A DNA stretch of 64,000 nt from assembly GCA_963712065.1 (NCBI GenBank), contig CAVQGM010000001.1, positions 558,001-622,000 of the forward strand, written 5' to 3'. How positions within the stretch are numbered: position 1 is the stretch's first letter; every line of letters begins with the position of its first letter. The position numbers and the translations under genes are program-made. Shown in pieces: positions 7,683 through 14,589 of the stretch. The DNA is from CAVQGM01 sp963712065 (GTDB lineage Bacteria > Actinomycetota > Acidimicrobiia > Acidimicrobiales > Acidimicrobilacustridaceae). The notes beneath the pieces are model-generated. The model searched no databases. It saw only the letters and a list, made by a program, of their open reading frames with translations, and had not been told where the DNA came from.

Positions 7683-8711
7683 GTGCCGACCTGCGCCTTC
7701 CTCTCCTTCCGCCTCGGTGCCTCCGACGGGGTGTCCATCGTGGCCGACTCCTGGATCGGGTTGTTCCGCGCCTTCGGCTTCGACGTGGTCACCGTCGCCG
7801 GCGAGGAGCCCGCCGACCGGGTGGTGCCCGGCCTCGCGCTCGACGCGCCCGACCCGCCGCCGTCGGGCGAGGTGCGGGCCGTGCTGGCCGATGCCGACCT
7901 CGTGGTCGTCGAGAACCTGCTCACCATCCCCTTGAACCTCGCCGCCTCGCGGGTGGTCGCCGCCGAGCTCCGGGGGCGCCCCGCCATCCTCCACCACCAC
8001 GATCCCCCGTGGCAGCGCGAGCGCTTCCGCGCCGTCGACGAGCTCCCGGTCGACGATCCCGCCTGGCGGCACGTCGTCATCAACCGGCTGACCGAGCGGG
8101 AGTTCACCACCCGCGGCTTCGACGCGGTGTGCATCTGGAACGGGTTCGACGTCCACGGCCACGAGGGGAGGCGGGACCAGACCCGAGGCGGCCTCGGGGT
8201 GGCCGACGACGAGCTGCTGGTGACCCACCCGGTCCGCGCCATCCCCCGCAAGGACGTGCCCGCCGCCGTCCGCCTCGCCGAGACCCTGCAGGGCACCTAC
8301 TGGCTCACCGGTCCGGCCGAGGAGGGCTACGGCGACGAGCTGGCCGGCGTGCTCGATGCGGCCCGTTGCCGCGTCATCCACCGCGCCGTACCGGACCGTC
8401 GCGACATCTACGCGGCGGCCGACGTCATCGCCTTCCCCTCGACGTGGGAGGGCTTCGGCAACCCGCCGATCGAGGGCTCGATCCACCGCCGACCGGTGGC
8501 CATCGGGCCGTACCCCGTCGCCCGGGAGTTCGTGGAGCTCGGGTTCCGCTGGTTCGACGCCGCCGACCCCGAGCCGCTCCGTCGCTGGCTCGCCGACCCC
8601 GACGAGTCCCTCCTCGACCACAACCGGCGCGTCGCCGCCGAGCACCTGTCGCTCGAGGCCGTCGCCGAATCGTTGCGGGAGCTGCTCGGCGCGGCAGGCT
8701 GGATGCCGTGA
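7683..8711 (+). CDS. Glycosyltransferase family 4-like protein
   Basis: Predicted GT-B fold glycosyltransferase, 342 residues. The N-terminal half contains HHHDPPWQRERF, the C-terminal half the donor-binding region VHPVRAIPRKDVPAAVRLAE and DIYAAADVIAFPSTWEGFGNPPIEGSIHRRPVA, the E-x7-E-like motif characteristic of GT4. No signal peptide or membrane span. Start is the GTG at 7683; a TAACGT hexamer at 7644-7649 could provide a short leader. The divergent glycosidase gene begins about 20 nt away, so synthesis and breakdown of the same glycoside is an attractive but unproven idea. The downstream small membrane gene overlaps its stop. Confidence 0.85.
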   Translation: MPTCAFLSFRLGASDGVSIVADSWIGLFRAFGFDVVTVAGEEPADRVVPGLALDAPDPPPSGEVRAVLADADLVVVENLLTIPLNLAASRVVAAELRGRPAILHHHDPPWQRERFRAVDELPVDDPAWRHVVINRLTEREFTTRGFDAVCIWNGFDVHGHEGRRDQTRGGLGVADDELLVTHPVRAIPRKDVPAAVRLAETLQGTYWLTGPAEEGYGDELAGVLDAARCRVIHRAVPDRRDIYAAADVIAFPSTWEGFGNPPIEGSIHRRPVAIGPYPVAREFVELGFRWFDAADPEPLRRWLADPDESLLDHNRRVAAEHLSLEAVAESLRELLGAAGWMP

Positions 8712-8980
8712 GCGACGACCCCCGACCGAAGATCGATCCGGTCCGGGTCCGCCGCGCCCAGGTGGTGCGGTGGGCGAAGCTCGTCCAGCGGATCGGCTAC
8801 GTCCTGTACCTGGTGGCCACCGTGGCCTTCTTCGTGGGGTTGGTGCGAGGGTTCGACACGGGTCTGGTCACCGTCATCGAGATCGGCCTCATCGGCGGGT
8901 CGGTCCTGCTGGCCCCGGCCATCCTCGTGGCCTACATGGCCAAGGCCGCCGAACGGGACGACCTCGAACACGGCCGCTGA
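8708..8980 (+). CDS. Small two-span membrane protein
   Basis: Unrecognised 90-residue protein with a charged N-terminus (about 25 residues), two hydrophobic segments (roughly 29-48 and 54-77, the second ending VAYMAKAAERDD), and a short acidic tail. The GTG start overlaps the stop codon of the glycosyltransferase gene (GTGA), so the two are almost certainly cotranscribed and coupled. Many actinobacteria carry similar small membrane proteins without known function; a role linked to the glycosyltransferase is only suggested by position. Confidence 0.7.
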   Translation: MSDDPRPKIDPVRVRRAQVVRWAKLVQRIGYVLYLVATVAFFVGLVRGFDTGLVTVIEIGLIGGSVLLAPAILVAYMAKAAERDDLEHGR

Positions 8981-9054
8981 CCCTGGTTGGCGCACGGGTG
9001 TGGCCGGCGCGAGGATGCCGGGCACCACAAGCCACGAGTTCGGGGGATCCGCTC

Positions 9055-10161
9055 ATGACCAAGGCTGCCGTCCTGACCGCCGTCGACACGCCGCTCGAGG
9101 TGCGCGACGACATCGAGCTGGCCCCCCCGGGGCCGGGTGAGGTCAAGGTCAAGGTGGGCGCCTCCGGCGTGTGCCACTCCGATCTCTCGGTGTCGAACGG
9201 CACCATCCCGCTCCCCACGCCGATCGTGCTCGGCCACGAGGGCGCCGGCACCGTGGTCGAGGTCGGCGAGGCCGTGAACGGGCTGGCCGTGGGCGACCAC
9301 GTCGTGCTGTCGTTCGTCCCCAACTGCCGTGAGTGCTACTTCTGCCGGCGCGGCCAGGGCTACCTGTGCGAGCGCGGCGCCATGGCGGCCATGGGCGGCC
9401 TGCTCGACGGCACCACCCGCATCAGCTCGCACGGCGGCCCGCTGCACCAGATGGCCATGCTCGGCACGTTCGGCGAAGAGGCCATCGTGCCGGAGATCTC
9501 CTGCGTGAAGATCGACGACGACGTGCCGCTCAAGGTCGCCGCCCTCATCGGGTGCGGCGTCCTCACCGGGGTCGGCGCCGCCCTCAACACCGCCGACATC
9601 CACCTCGGCGACACCGTCGCCGTGATCGGGTGTGGTGGCGTCGGCCTCAACGTGATCCAGGGTGCCCGCATCGCCGGCGCCAGCGAGGTCATCGCCATCG
9701 ACCGGTTCGACTCCAAGCTCGAGATGGCCAAGCAGTTCGGCGCGACCCGCACGGTGAAGGCCGGCGACCAGGATCCGGCCGCGGTGATCGCCGAGGCCGC
9801 CGAGGGCCGCCTCGCCGACGTCGTGTTCGAGGTGATCGGCCTCAAGGACACCATGCTCCAGGCGTTCCAGCTGGCTCGCCAGGGCGGCGAGGTGGTCTTC
9901 GTGGGCGTGCCCCGCATGGACACGATGCTCGAGCTGATGGCCGCCTTCGAGTTCCTCTACCTGGCCAAGACGGTCAAGGGCTGCTGGTACGGCTCGTCGA
10001 ACGTGCACGAAGACGTGCCGAAGCTCCTCGAGCTCTACGCCCACGGTCAGCTCAAGCTCGACGAGCTGATCTCGGCCGAGATCGACGTGGCCGGGGTCAA
10101 CGACGCCTTCCGGGCCATGGAGTCGGGCGAGGTCGCCCGCTCCGTGATCGTGTACGAGTGA
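9055..10161 (+). CDS. Zinc-dependent alcohol dehydrogenase (class III-like)
   Basis: Medium-chain dehydrogenase/reductase, 368 residues, oxidising alcohols or aldehyde adducts with a nicotinamide or mycothiol/NDMA-type cofactor. Catalytic zinc ligands are visible as Cys40 (GVCHSD) and His61-Glu62 (LGHEGAG); structural zinc is bound by Cys91, Cys94, Cys97 and Cys105 (CRECYFCRRGQGYLC). The Rossmann motif is VIGCGGVGLNVIQGA. The whole sequence resembles the actinobacterial class III/NDMA-dependent branch more than simple ethanol dehydrogenases. GGGGGAT lies about 5 nt before the ATG. A TetR regulator follows 22 nt downstream, probably in the same transcript. Confidence 0.9.
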   Translation: MTKAAVLTAVDTPLEVRDDIELAPPGPGEVKVKVGASGVCHSDLSVSNGTIPLPTPIVLGHEGAGTVVEVGEAVNGLAVGDHVVLSFVPNCRECYFCRRGQGYLCERGAMAAMGGLLDGTTRISSHGGPLHQMAMLGTFGEEAIVPEISCVKIDDDVPLKVAALIGCGVLTGVGAALNTADIHLGDTVAVIGCGGVGLNVIQGARIAGASEVIAIDRFDSKLEMAKQFGATRTVKAGDQDPAAVIAEAAEGRLADVVFEVIGLKDTMLQAFQLARQGGEVVFVGVPRMDTMLELMAAFEFLYLAKTVKGCWYGSSNVHEDVPKLLELYAHGQLKLDELISAEIDVAGVNDAFRAMESGEVARSVIVYE

Positions 10162-10183
10162 GGGTGGACGAGAGCCGGTTCCC

Positions 10184-10801
10184 GTGACGACCCGGCTCCC
10201 CGCCGCCGACCGACGGCGTCAGCTCCTCGACATCGCCCTGCGGTGCTTCGGCGACCAGGGCTTCCACCACACGGCGATGAACGACATCGCCGAGGCGGCG
10301 GGCGTCACCAAGCCGGTGCTCTACCAGCACTTCTCGTCGAAGCGGGCCCTCTACCGCGAGGTGCTGCGCGACGTGGGAGGCCGTCTCCGCGAGGCCGTGG
10401 GGAAGGCCACGGCGTCGGCCAGCGGGCCCCGTGACCAGGTGGAGCGGGGCTTCCGCGCCTACTTCCAGTGGGTGGCCGACCGGCGTGACGGCTTCGACGT
10501 GCTGTTCGCCGGCGAGACCCGCCGCGATCCCGAGTTCGTGCGCGAGGCGATGGCCGTCGAGACCGACATCGCCGACGCCATCGCGCAGCTCATCGTGGTC
10601 GACGGGCTGTCGGCCGAGCACCGTCGCCTCCTGGCCTACGGCATCGTCGGCCTGGCCGAGACCACCTCTCGTCATTGGCTGGCCAACGATCTCGACCTCA
10701 GCGTCGACGATCTCGCCGCCCACGTGTCGGGGATGGCGTGGGCGGGCCTGCGGGGCCTCGGCCCGGGGGCCAACGACCGGACCGACCCGGCTCCCGCCTG
10801 A
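10184..10801 (+). CDS. TetR family transcriptional regulator
   Basis: A 205-residue DNA-binding protein with the N-terminal helix-turn-helix of the family: RRQLLDIALRCFGDQGFHHTAMNDIAEAAGVTKPVLYQHFSSKRALY (about residues 10-55; longer run split here by known helices). The C-terminal domain is all-helical and would hold the ligand. It lies 22 nt after the alcohol dehydrogenase gene and may regulate it. TetR proteins commonly repress fatty-acid or aromatic genes; this one cannot be assigned a ligand. The start is the GTG at 10184, immediately before TTRLPAADRRRQ. No palindromic operator is obvious directly upstream of either gene. Confidence 0.9.
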   Translation: MTTRLPAADRRRQLLDIALRCFGDQGFHHTAMNDIAEAAGVTKPVLYQHFSSKRALYREVLRDVGGRLREAVGKATASASGPRDQVERGFRAYFQWVADRRDGFDVLFAGETRRDPEFVREAMAVETDIADAIAQLIVVDGLSAEHRRLLAYGIVGLAETTSRHWLANDLDLSVDDLAAHVSGMAWAGLRGLGPGANDRTDPAPA

Positions 10802-11118
10802 GTCCGCACGCGGGACTCGACCTCGGCGGGGCCCCCACCCCCGCCGCGACACGCGTGGACGGCCAGGGGGTCCGACCTCGTGGCGACCGAGTGTCTCGGC
10901 CTTTACGCGCCGGTGGTCGCGCCCCGGACAGTGACGACGGCGGACAGGGCGCATGCTCGGTCCGGACGCGGGTGGTGCCACATCGGTCTCCCTGGCACCG
11001 CCCCAGCGTGGGAACGGGCTGCCACATAGCCTCGCCGGTCCGTTCCTCGGCCGGGTCCGCCGGGACGCCGCACGGTGCGGCGTCCCGGTGGGCGGCCGTC
11101 CCCCCGAACCGGCCTGCC
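10802..11118. other. Noncoding gap between TetR gene and Tat-exported protein
   Basis: About 317 bp without a convincing gene on either strand. It holds the strong hairpin at 11060-11088 and a weaker inverted repeat (GGTGCCA at 10974-10980 and TGGCACC at 10993-10999, 12-nt loop), which may act as ends of the two convergent transcripts. Nothing else was recognised. Confidence 0.6.
11060..11088 (-). terminator. 13-bp perfect hairpin, likely terminator
   Basis: CCGGGACGCCGCA (11060-11072), loop CGG, then its exact complement (11076-11088). It begins 31 nt beyond the stop of the minus-strand Tat-exported protein gene. There is no T tract, as is common for actinobacterial hairpin terminators. Confidence 0.55.
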
Positions 11119-11649
11119 CTACCCGCTGGCGCAGACCGCGGCGATGTCGCTGATCACGATCGGGTCGGCAGCGGTGGTCTGGAAGAAGAGCTCGAGGAAG
11201 CTCGGCTCGGTGGCGGTGGGCGGGGCGGCGACGAAGAGCACCGGGCTCTGGGGCGCGACCCCACCGTTCCAGTCGGCCACGAAGGCGCTGTCGCCGCGGG
11301 TCGCCACGCTCAGATCGACCTGCCCCACATCCCCGCCCAGGAAGGCGACGGCGGCGCTGATCGACAGCATCGCCGGTCCACAGCCCGGGTCGTCGTAGGT
11401 GACGGCGAGGGCCAGGGTGCCGACGCCGTCACCCGCCAGCTCGTACACGCCCGGCGCCGGCGAGGTGTGGTTGCCGCCGACCGACCACCCCGTGACCTGC
11501 GGGCAGAGGGGACAGCCCGGAGCGGGGGTGCCGAAGGCGACGGCAGGGGCGGCGGCCAGCACGGGAACGGTCCACGCCACGGCGGCGCCCACCCCCATCT
11601 GCTGCAGGGCACGCCGGCGGGACGGCCGGGCGGGGTGTTCGTGGGTCAC
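11119..11649 (-). CDS. Tat-exported protein of unknown function
   Basis: Unrecognised 176-residue secreted protein. The N-terminus is a twin-arginine signal: RRRALQQM (residues 11-18) followed by a hydrophobic stretch ending APAVAFG, with probable cleavage near residue 38. A CPLC motif (CPLCPQ) follows shortly after, then a beta-rich domain with few charged residues and a C-terminal VCASG. Four cysteines in total suggest two disulfides or a metal site. The start at 11649 is supported by AGGAGA spaced 5 nt upstream; a GTG further upstream lacks such a site. Its Tat route implies folding or cofactor insertion before export. Confidence 0.75.
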   Translation of the reverse strand: MTHEHPARPSRRRALQQMGVGAAVAWTVPVLAAAPAVAFGTPAPGCPLCPQVTGWSVGGNHTSPAPGVYELAGDGVGTLALAVTYDDPGCGPAMLSISAAVAFLGGDVGQVDLSVATRGDSAFVADWNGGVAPQSPVLFVAAPPTATEPSFLELFFQTTAADPIVISDIAAVCASG

Positions 11650-11760
11650 GAGGCTCTCCTCACGGAAGGGGAGCACGTGGCCGCGCTCCGAGGGGTGCCT
11701 CGCCCGACCATTGAGCCACAGGCGATGGGTCGACACAAGGACTCCTCCGGCGGCGGCGCG

Positions 11761-11766
11761 TAGGGT
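11761..11766 (+). promoter_or_regulatory. -10 element (TAGGGT) of DUF2203 gene
   Basis: TAGGGT with a 9-nt spacer to the ATG at 11776. Confidence 0.5.
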
Positions 11767-11775
11767 CCCGGGGTC

Positions 11776-12138
11776 ATGGCCCACTTCACCGTCGCAGAGG
11801 CCCGGGCGCTGCTGCCCACCGTCCGAGGCATCGCCGAGCGCATCATCGAGGTGCGGGCCGACCTCGTGGTCGCGACCCGGGACGAACCCGTCGCGCCGCT
11901 GGCCGAGGCCAAGGCGCTCGAGGCGGCCCTCTCGGACCTGCTCGACCAGCTCGTCGGCCTGGGGCTCCAGGTGAAGGGGTGGGCGCCGCTCCTCGTCGAC
12001 TTCCCGGCGACCCGCCGACGCCCCGACGGCACCGACCAGGAGATCCTCCTCTGCTGGCTGGAGGGCGAGGCCGACCTCGACTGGTACCACGACGCGGCCC
12101 ACGGTTTCGCCGGCCGACGGCGCCTCCGGCAGGAGTGA
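11776..12138 (+). CDS. DUF2203 family protein
   Basis: A 120-residue protein matching the DUF2203 pattern: FTVAEARALLPTVRGI at the N-terminus, a central helical region with EAALSDLLDQLVGLGLQVKGW, then DFPA ... ILLCWLEGEADLDWYHDAAHGFAGRR. These proteins are small, cytoplasmic and without known function. The WxxGE and WYH residues near the C-terminus are conserved in the family. It overlaps or abuts the kinase-like gene downstream, whose Shine-Dalgarno AGGAG is embedded in the last codons, so the two are cotranscribed. Confidence 0.85.
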   Translation: MAHFTVAEARALLPTVRGIAERIIEVRADLVVATRDEPVAPLAEAKALEAALSDLLDQLVGLGLQVKGWAPLLVDFPATRRRPDGTDQEILLCWLEGEADLDWYHDAAHGFAGRRRLRQE

Positions 12139-12140
12139 TC

Positions 12141-12830
12141 GTGACCGCCGACGACCTGCTCGCCCGCGGTCGCGACGCCGACGTGTTCACGGCCGGACCC
12201 GGACGCGTGCGCCGCCGCTCCCGCGGCGGGCGATCCCAGCGGGACGAGGCGGCGATCATGACGGCCGTGCGGGCCGAGGGCTACCCCGTGCCGGAGGTGT
12301 TCGCCGTGTCCGACGACGGGGTCGACCTGGTGATGGCCCGGGTGGACGGCCCGACCATGCTCGCCGACCTGGGCCGACGGCCGTGGCGCCTCCGATCCCA
12401 CGCCGCCACGTTGGCGCGCCTGCACCGCGACCTGGGCCGGATCCCGGCGCCGGCCGGGCTGCGACCCGGCGCCTTCCCCGGTGATCGGGTCGTCCACCTC
12501 GACCTGCACCCGGGCAACGTGCTGCTGGGGCAGGACGGCCCGATCGTCATCGACTGGAGCAACGCCGGTGCCGGCGACCCGGCCTGCGACGTCGCCGTGA
12601 CCTGGGCGCTGCTGGCCTGCGCCGAGAGCGACGCCACCGGCGTGGCCGCCGTCGTCGAGCAGGCCTTCCGGTCGAGGTTCGTCCGGGGGTTCCTGCGCGG
12701 CGTCGACCGGGACGCGGCGGCGGCCGTGCTCCCCACGGTCGTCGCCTGGAAGGTGGCAGACCGCAACCTCCGACCGGCCGAGGCGCAGGCCATGCGGGCC
12801 CTGGCCCTGGCCCCGCCACGGCGGCGGTGA
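12141..12830 (+). CDS. Aminoglycoside phosphotransferase-fold kinase
   Basis: Small-molecule or protein kinase-like enzyme of 229 residues. Key motifs are the catalytic loop VVHLDLHPGNVLL (about 116-128, with HxDxxxxN) and IVIDWSNAGAGDPACD (134-149), the metal-binding equivalent of DFG. The N-lobe is reduced. This is typical of APH/choline-kinase-fold phosphotransferases; an antibiotic substrate is not implied. Start GTG at 12141 follows AGGAG by 5 nt; an upstream in-frame GTG at 12135 would sit within that site. Coupled to DUF2203 upstream. It ends 37 nt from the convergent thiolase gene. Confidence 0.82.
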   Translation: MTADDLLARGRDADVFTAGPGRVRRRSRGGRSQRDEAAIMTAVRAEGYPVPEVFAVSDDGVDLVMARVDGPTMLADLGRRPWRLRSHAATLARLHRDLGRIPAPAGLRPGAFPGDRVVHLDLHPGNVLLGQDGPIVIDWSNAGAGDPACDVAVTWALLACAESDATGVAAVVEQAFRSRFVRGFLRGVDRDAAAAVLPTVVAWKVADRNLRPAEAQAMRALALAPPRRR

Positions 12831-12867
12831 GCCGCCCCCGACGCGTGCCCCGGCTCGGAACGGAGCC

Positions 12868-14067
12868 CTACGCCGCCTTCTCGAGGATGTGGACGCCGCA
12901 CGCCGAGCCCAGGCCGATGACGTGGGCGAGACCGACCTTGGCCCCCTCGATCTGGCGGTCGCCGGCCTCACCGCGCAGGTGGTGGCAGACCTCCCAGATG
13001 TTGGCGATGCCGGTGGCGGCGATGGGATGGCCCTTCGACTCGAGCCCGCCGGAGACGTTCACCGGCTTCGCGCCGTCGCGCCACGTGGCGCCCGACTCGA
13101 AGAACGGCACCGCCTCGCCCGGTGCGCACAACATGAGGTTGTCGTAGTGGACCAGCTCGGCGGTGGCGAAGCAGTCGTGGAGCTCGACCAGGTCGAGGTC
13201 CTCGGGGCCGACGCCGGCCTGCTCGTAGGCCTGGGTGGCGGCGTTGCGGGTGAGCGTGTTGACGTCGGGGAGGATCTGGCAGCCATCCTGCCACGGGTCG
13301 GAGGTGAGCACCGATGCCGACACCTTGACCGCCCGCCGGCGCTGATCGGGGTCGAGGGTCTTGAGCTTGGCGTCGGTCACCACGACCGCGGCGGCGGCGC
13401 CGTCGCAGTTGGCCGAGCACATGGGCCGGGTGTTGGGGTAGGCGATCATCACGTCGCCCATGATCTGCTCGAGCGACATCCTCTTCGTGTAGGCGGCCAA
13501 CGGGTTGAGCGTCGAGTGGGCGTGGTTCTTCTCGCTGATGCGGGCGAACAGCTCGAAGCTGGTGCCGCCGTAGCGGTGGCCGTACTCCATGCCGACCTGG
13601 GCGAACACGCCGGGCATCGTCTCGGTGCCGATCCGACCGTCGACCGAGGCCACCGCGCCGTAGCGGCCGCGCGGCGTCCACGTGTCGTCGTCGGACTTGC
13701 GCGACCCGCCGGCGAGCAGGCCGGCCCCGGCCAGCTTCTCGACGCCGACGGCCAGGCCGAAGTCGGCCTCGCCGGCCTTGAGGGCCATGATCGTGGTGCG
13801 CAGGGCCGTGGCGCCGGTGGCGCAGGCGTTGGCCACGTTGTAGACGGGCACGCCGGTCTGGCCGATCTGCTTCTGCAGCATCTGCCCCACCGGCATGGCG
13901 CCGCCCATGAGGTTGCCGGCGGCGACGATGCCGATGTCGGCGATCGAGACGCCGGCGTCCTTCATCGCCGCCAGGGCGGCCTCGGACGCCAGGTCGATGA
14001 CGTCGGAATCGGGGTGCTTGCCGAACTTGGTCATGTGGATCCCGAGGATCCAGACGTCGTCAGCCAT
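12868..14067 (-). CDS. Thiolase-family protein (SCP-x/Ltp-like)
   Basis: Thiolase-fold enzyme of 399 residues related to SCP-x-type thiolases and the Ltp-type lipid-transfer/aldolase group. The nucleophile Cys82 is present in NACATGATAL, and the second-half motifs DLVELHDCFATAE and GGLESKGHPIAATG supply the catalytic His residues; GSACGVHIL ends the protein. It is translationally coupled (TGATG) to an upstream DUF35 zinc-ribbon/OB protein, the classic partner that channels acyl-CoA substrates. Together they probably cleave a branched or steroid-side-chain-derived 3-ketoacyl or beta-hydroxyacyl-CoA. Whether it acts as thiolase or retro-aldolase cannot be told from sequence alone. Confidence 0.88.
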   Translation of the reverse strand: MADDVWILGIHMTKFGKHPDSDVIDLASEAALAAMKDAGVSIADIGIVAAGNLMGGAMPVGQMLQKQIGQTGVPVYNVANACATGATALRTTIMALKAGEADFGLAVGVEKLAGAGLLAGGSRKSDDDTWTPRGRYGAVASVDGRIGTETMPGVFAQVGMEYGHRYGGTSFELFARISEKNHAHSTLNPLAAYTKRMSLEQIMGDVMIAYPNTRPMCSANCDGAAAAVVVTDAKLKTLDPDQRRRAVKVSASVLTSDPWQDGCQILPDVNTLTRNAATQAYEQAGVGPEDLDLVELHDCFATAELVHYDNLMLCAPGEAVPFFESGATWRDGAKPVNVSGGLESKGHPIAATGIANIWEVCHHLRGEAGDRQIEGAKVGLAHVIGLGSACGVHILEKAA

Positions 14068-14477
14068 CACGCTGCTCCGTTCTCGAGGGGGGCGAACCCG
14101 AAGCCGATGGCCTCGGTGCCGGCGCTGTCGGTGCCGATGGGGTAGGTGGTCAGGCGGACCTTCATGCCGAGCTGCACGTGGTCGGGGTCGGCCTCGACGT
14201 CGACCACGTTGCCCCGCACCTTGGTGCCCCCGCAGTCGACGACGCCGGCCACGAACGGCACCGGCACGCCGGGCGCGGCGAAGGTGACGATGGTGAACGA
14301 GGTGAGCTCCCCCTCGGTCGGGACGTCGACGGCGGTGAACCCAGCGTCGCTGCCGCACGAGGCGCAGGCGTTGCGTCGGTCGAAGTAGCGGGCGCCGCAA
14401 GTGGTGCACTCGTGGGCCACGAGGTGAGGATCGTCGCCGAGCACCAGGTACTCGACGAGCGGGATCTGGTCGGTCAT
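14067..14477 (-). CDS. Zn-ribbon/OB-fold DUF35 protein
   Basis: Acyl-CoA-binding partner of thiolase-type enzymes, 136 residues. The rubredoxin-like zinc ribbon is complete (Cys24-x2-Cys27 and Cys38-x2-Cys41) and is followed by the OB fold (ELTSFTIVTFAAPGVPVPFVAGVVDCGG). In archaeal HMG-CoA synthesis and mycobacterial sterol catabolism such proteins bridge two enzymes and pass CoA intermediates between them. It is the first gene of a two-gene unit with the thiolase. The ATG at 14477 is preceded by a TAGCGT element at an 8-nt spacing. Confidence 0.9.
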   Translation of the reverse strand: MTDQIPLVEYLVLGDDPHLVAHECTTCGARYFDRRNACASCGSDAGFTAVDVPTEGELTSFTIVTFAAPGVPVPFVAGVVDCGGTKVRGNVVDVEADPDHVQLGMKVRLTTYPIGTDSAGTEAIGFGFAPLENGAA

Positions 14478-14485
14478 GCGCGACG

Positions 14486-14491
14486 ACGCTA
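14486..14491 (-). promoter_or_regulatory. -10 element (TAGCGT) of DUF35-thiolase operon
   Basis: TAGCGT on the minus strand with an 8-nt spacer to the ATG at 14477. Confidence 0.5.
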
Positions 14492-14576
14492 GCCGTGGGC
14501 CTCGGTGCCCTGCGCTTCCACCCGGGACGAGCGGGCCCGGGGCGCACGGATCAGGCCGCCGGGTCCTCTCGGTCCG

Positions 14577-14582
14577 TACAGT
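14577..14582 (+). promoter_or_regulatory. -10 element (TACAGT) of DUF2252 gene
   Basis: TACAGT with a 7-nt spacer to the ATG at 14590. Confidence 0.5.
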
Positions 14583-14589
14583 CGGCGGG

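Noticed and set aside
10974..10999. Inverted repeat GGTGCCA/TGGCACC as a terminator of the TetR gene
   Set aside because: Only 7 bp with a 12-nt loop and about 170 nt after the stop; mentioned in the gap description but too weak for a separate call.
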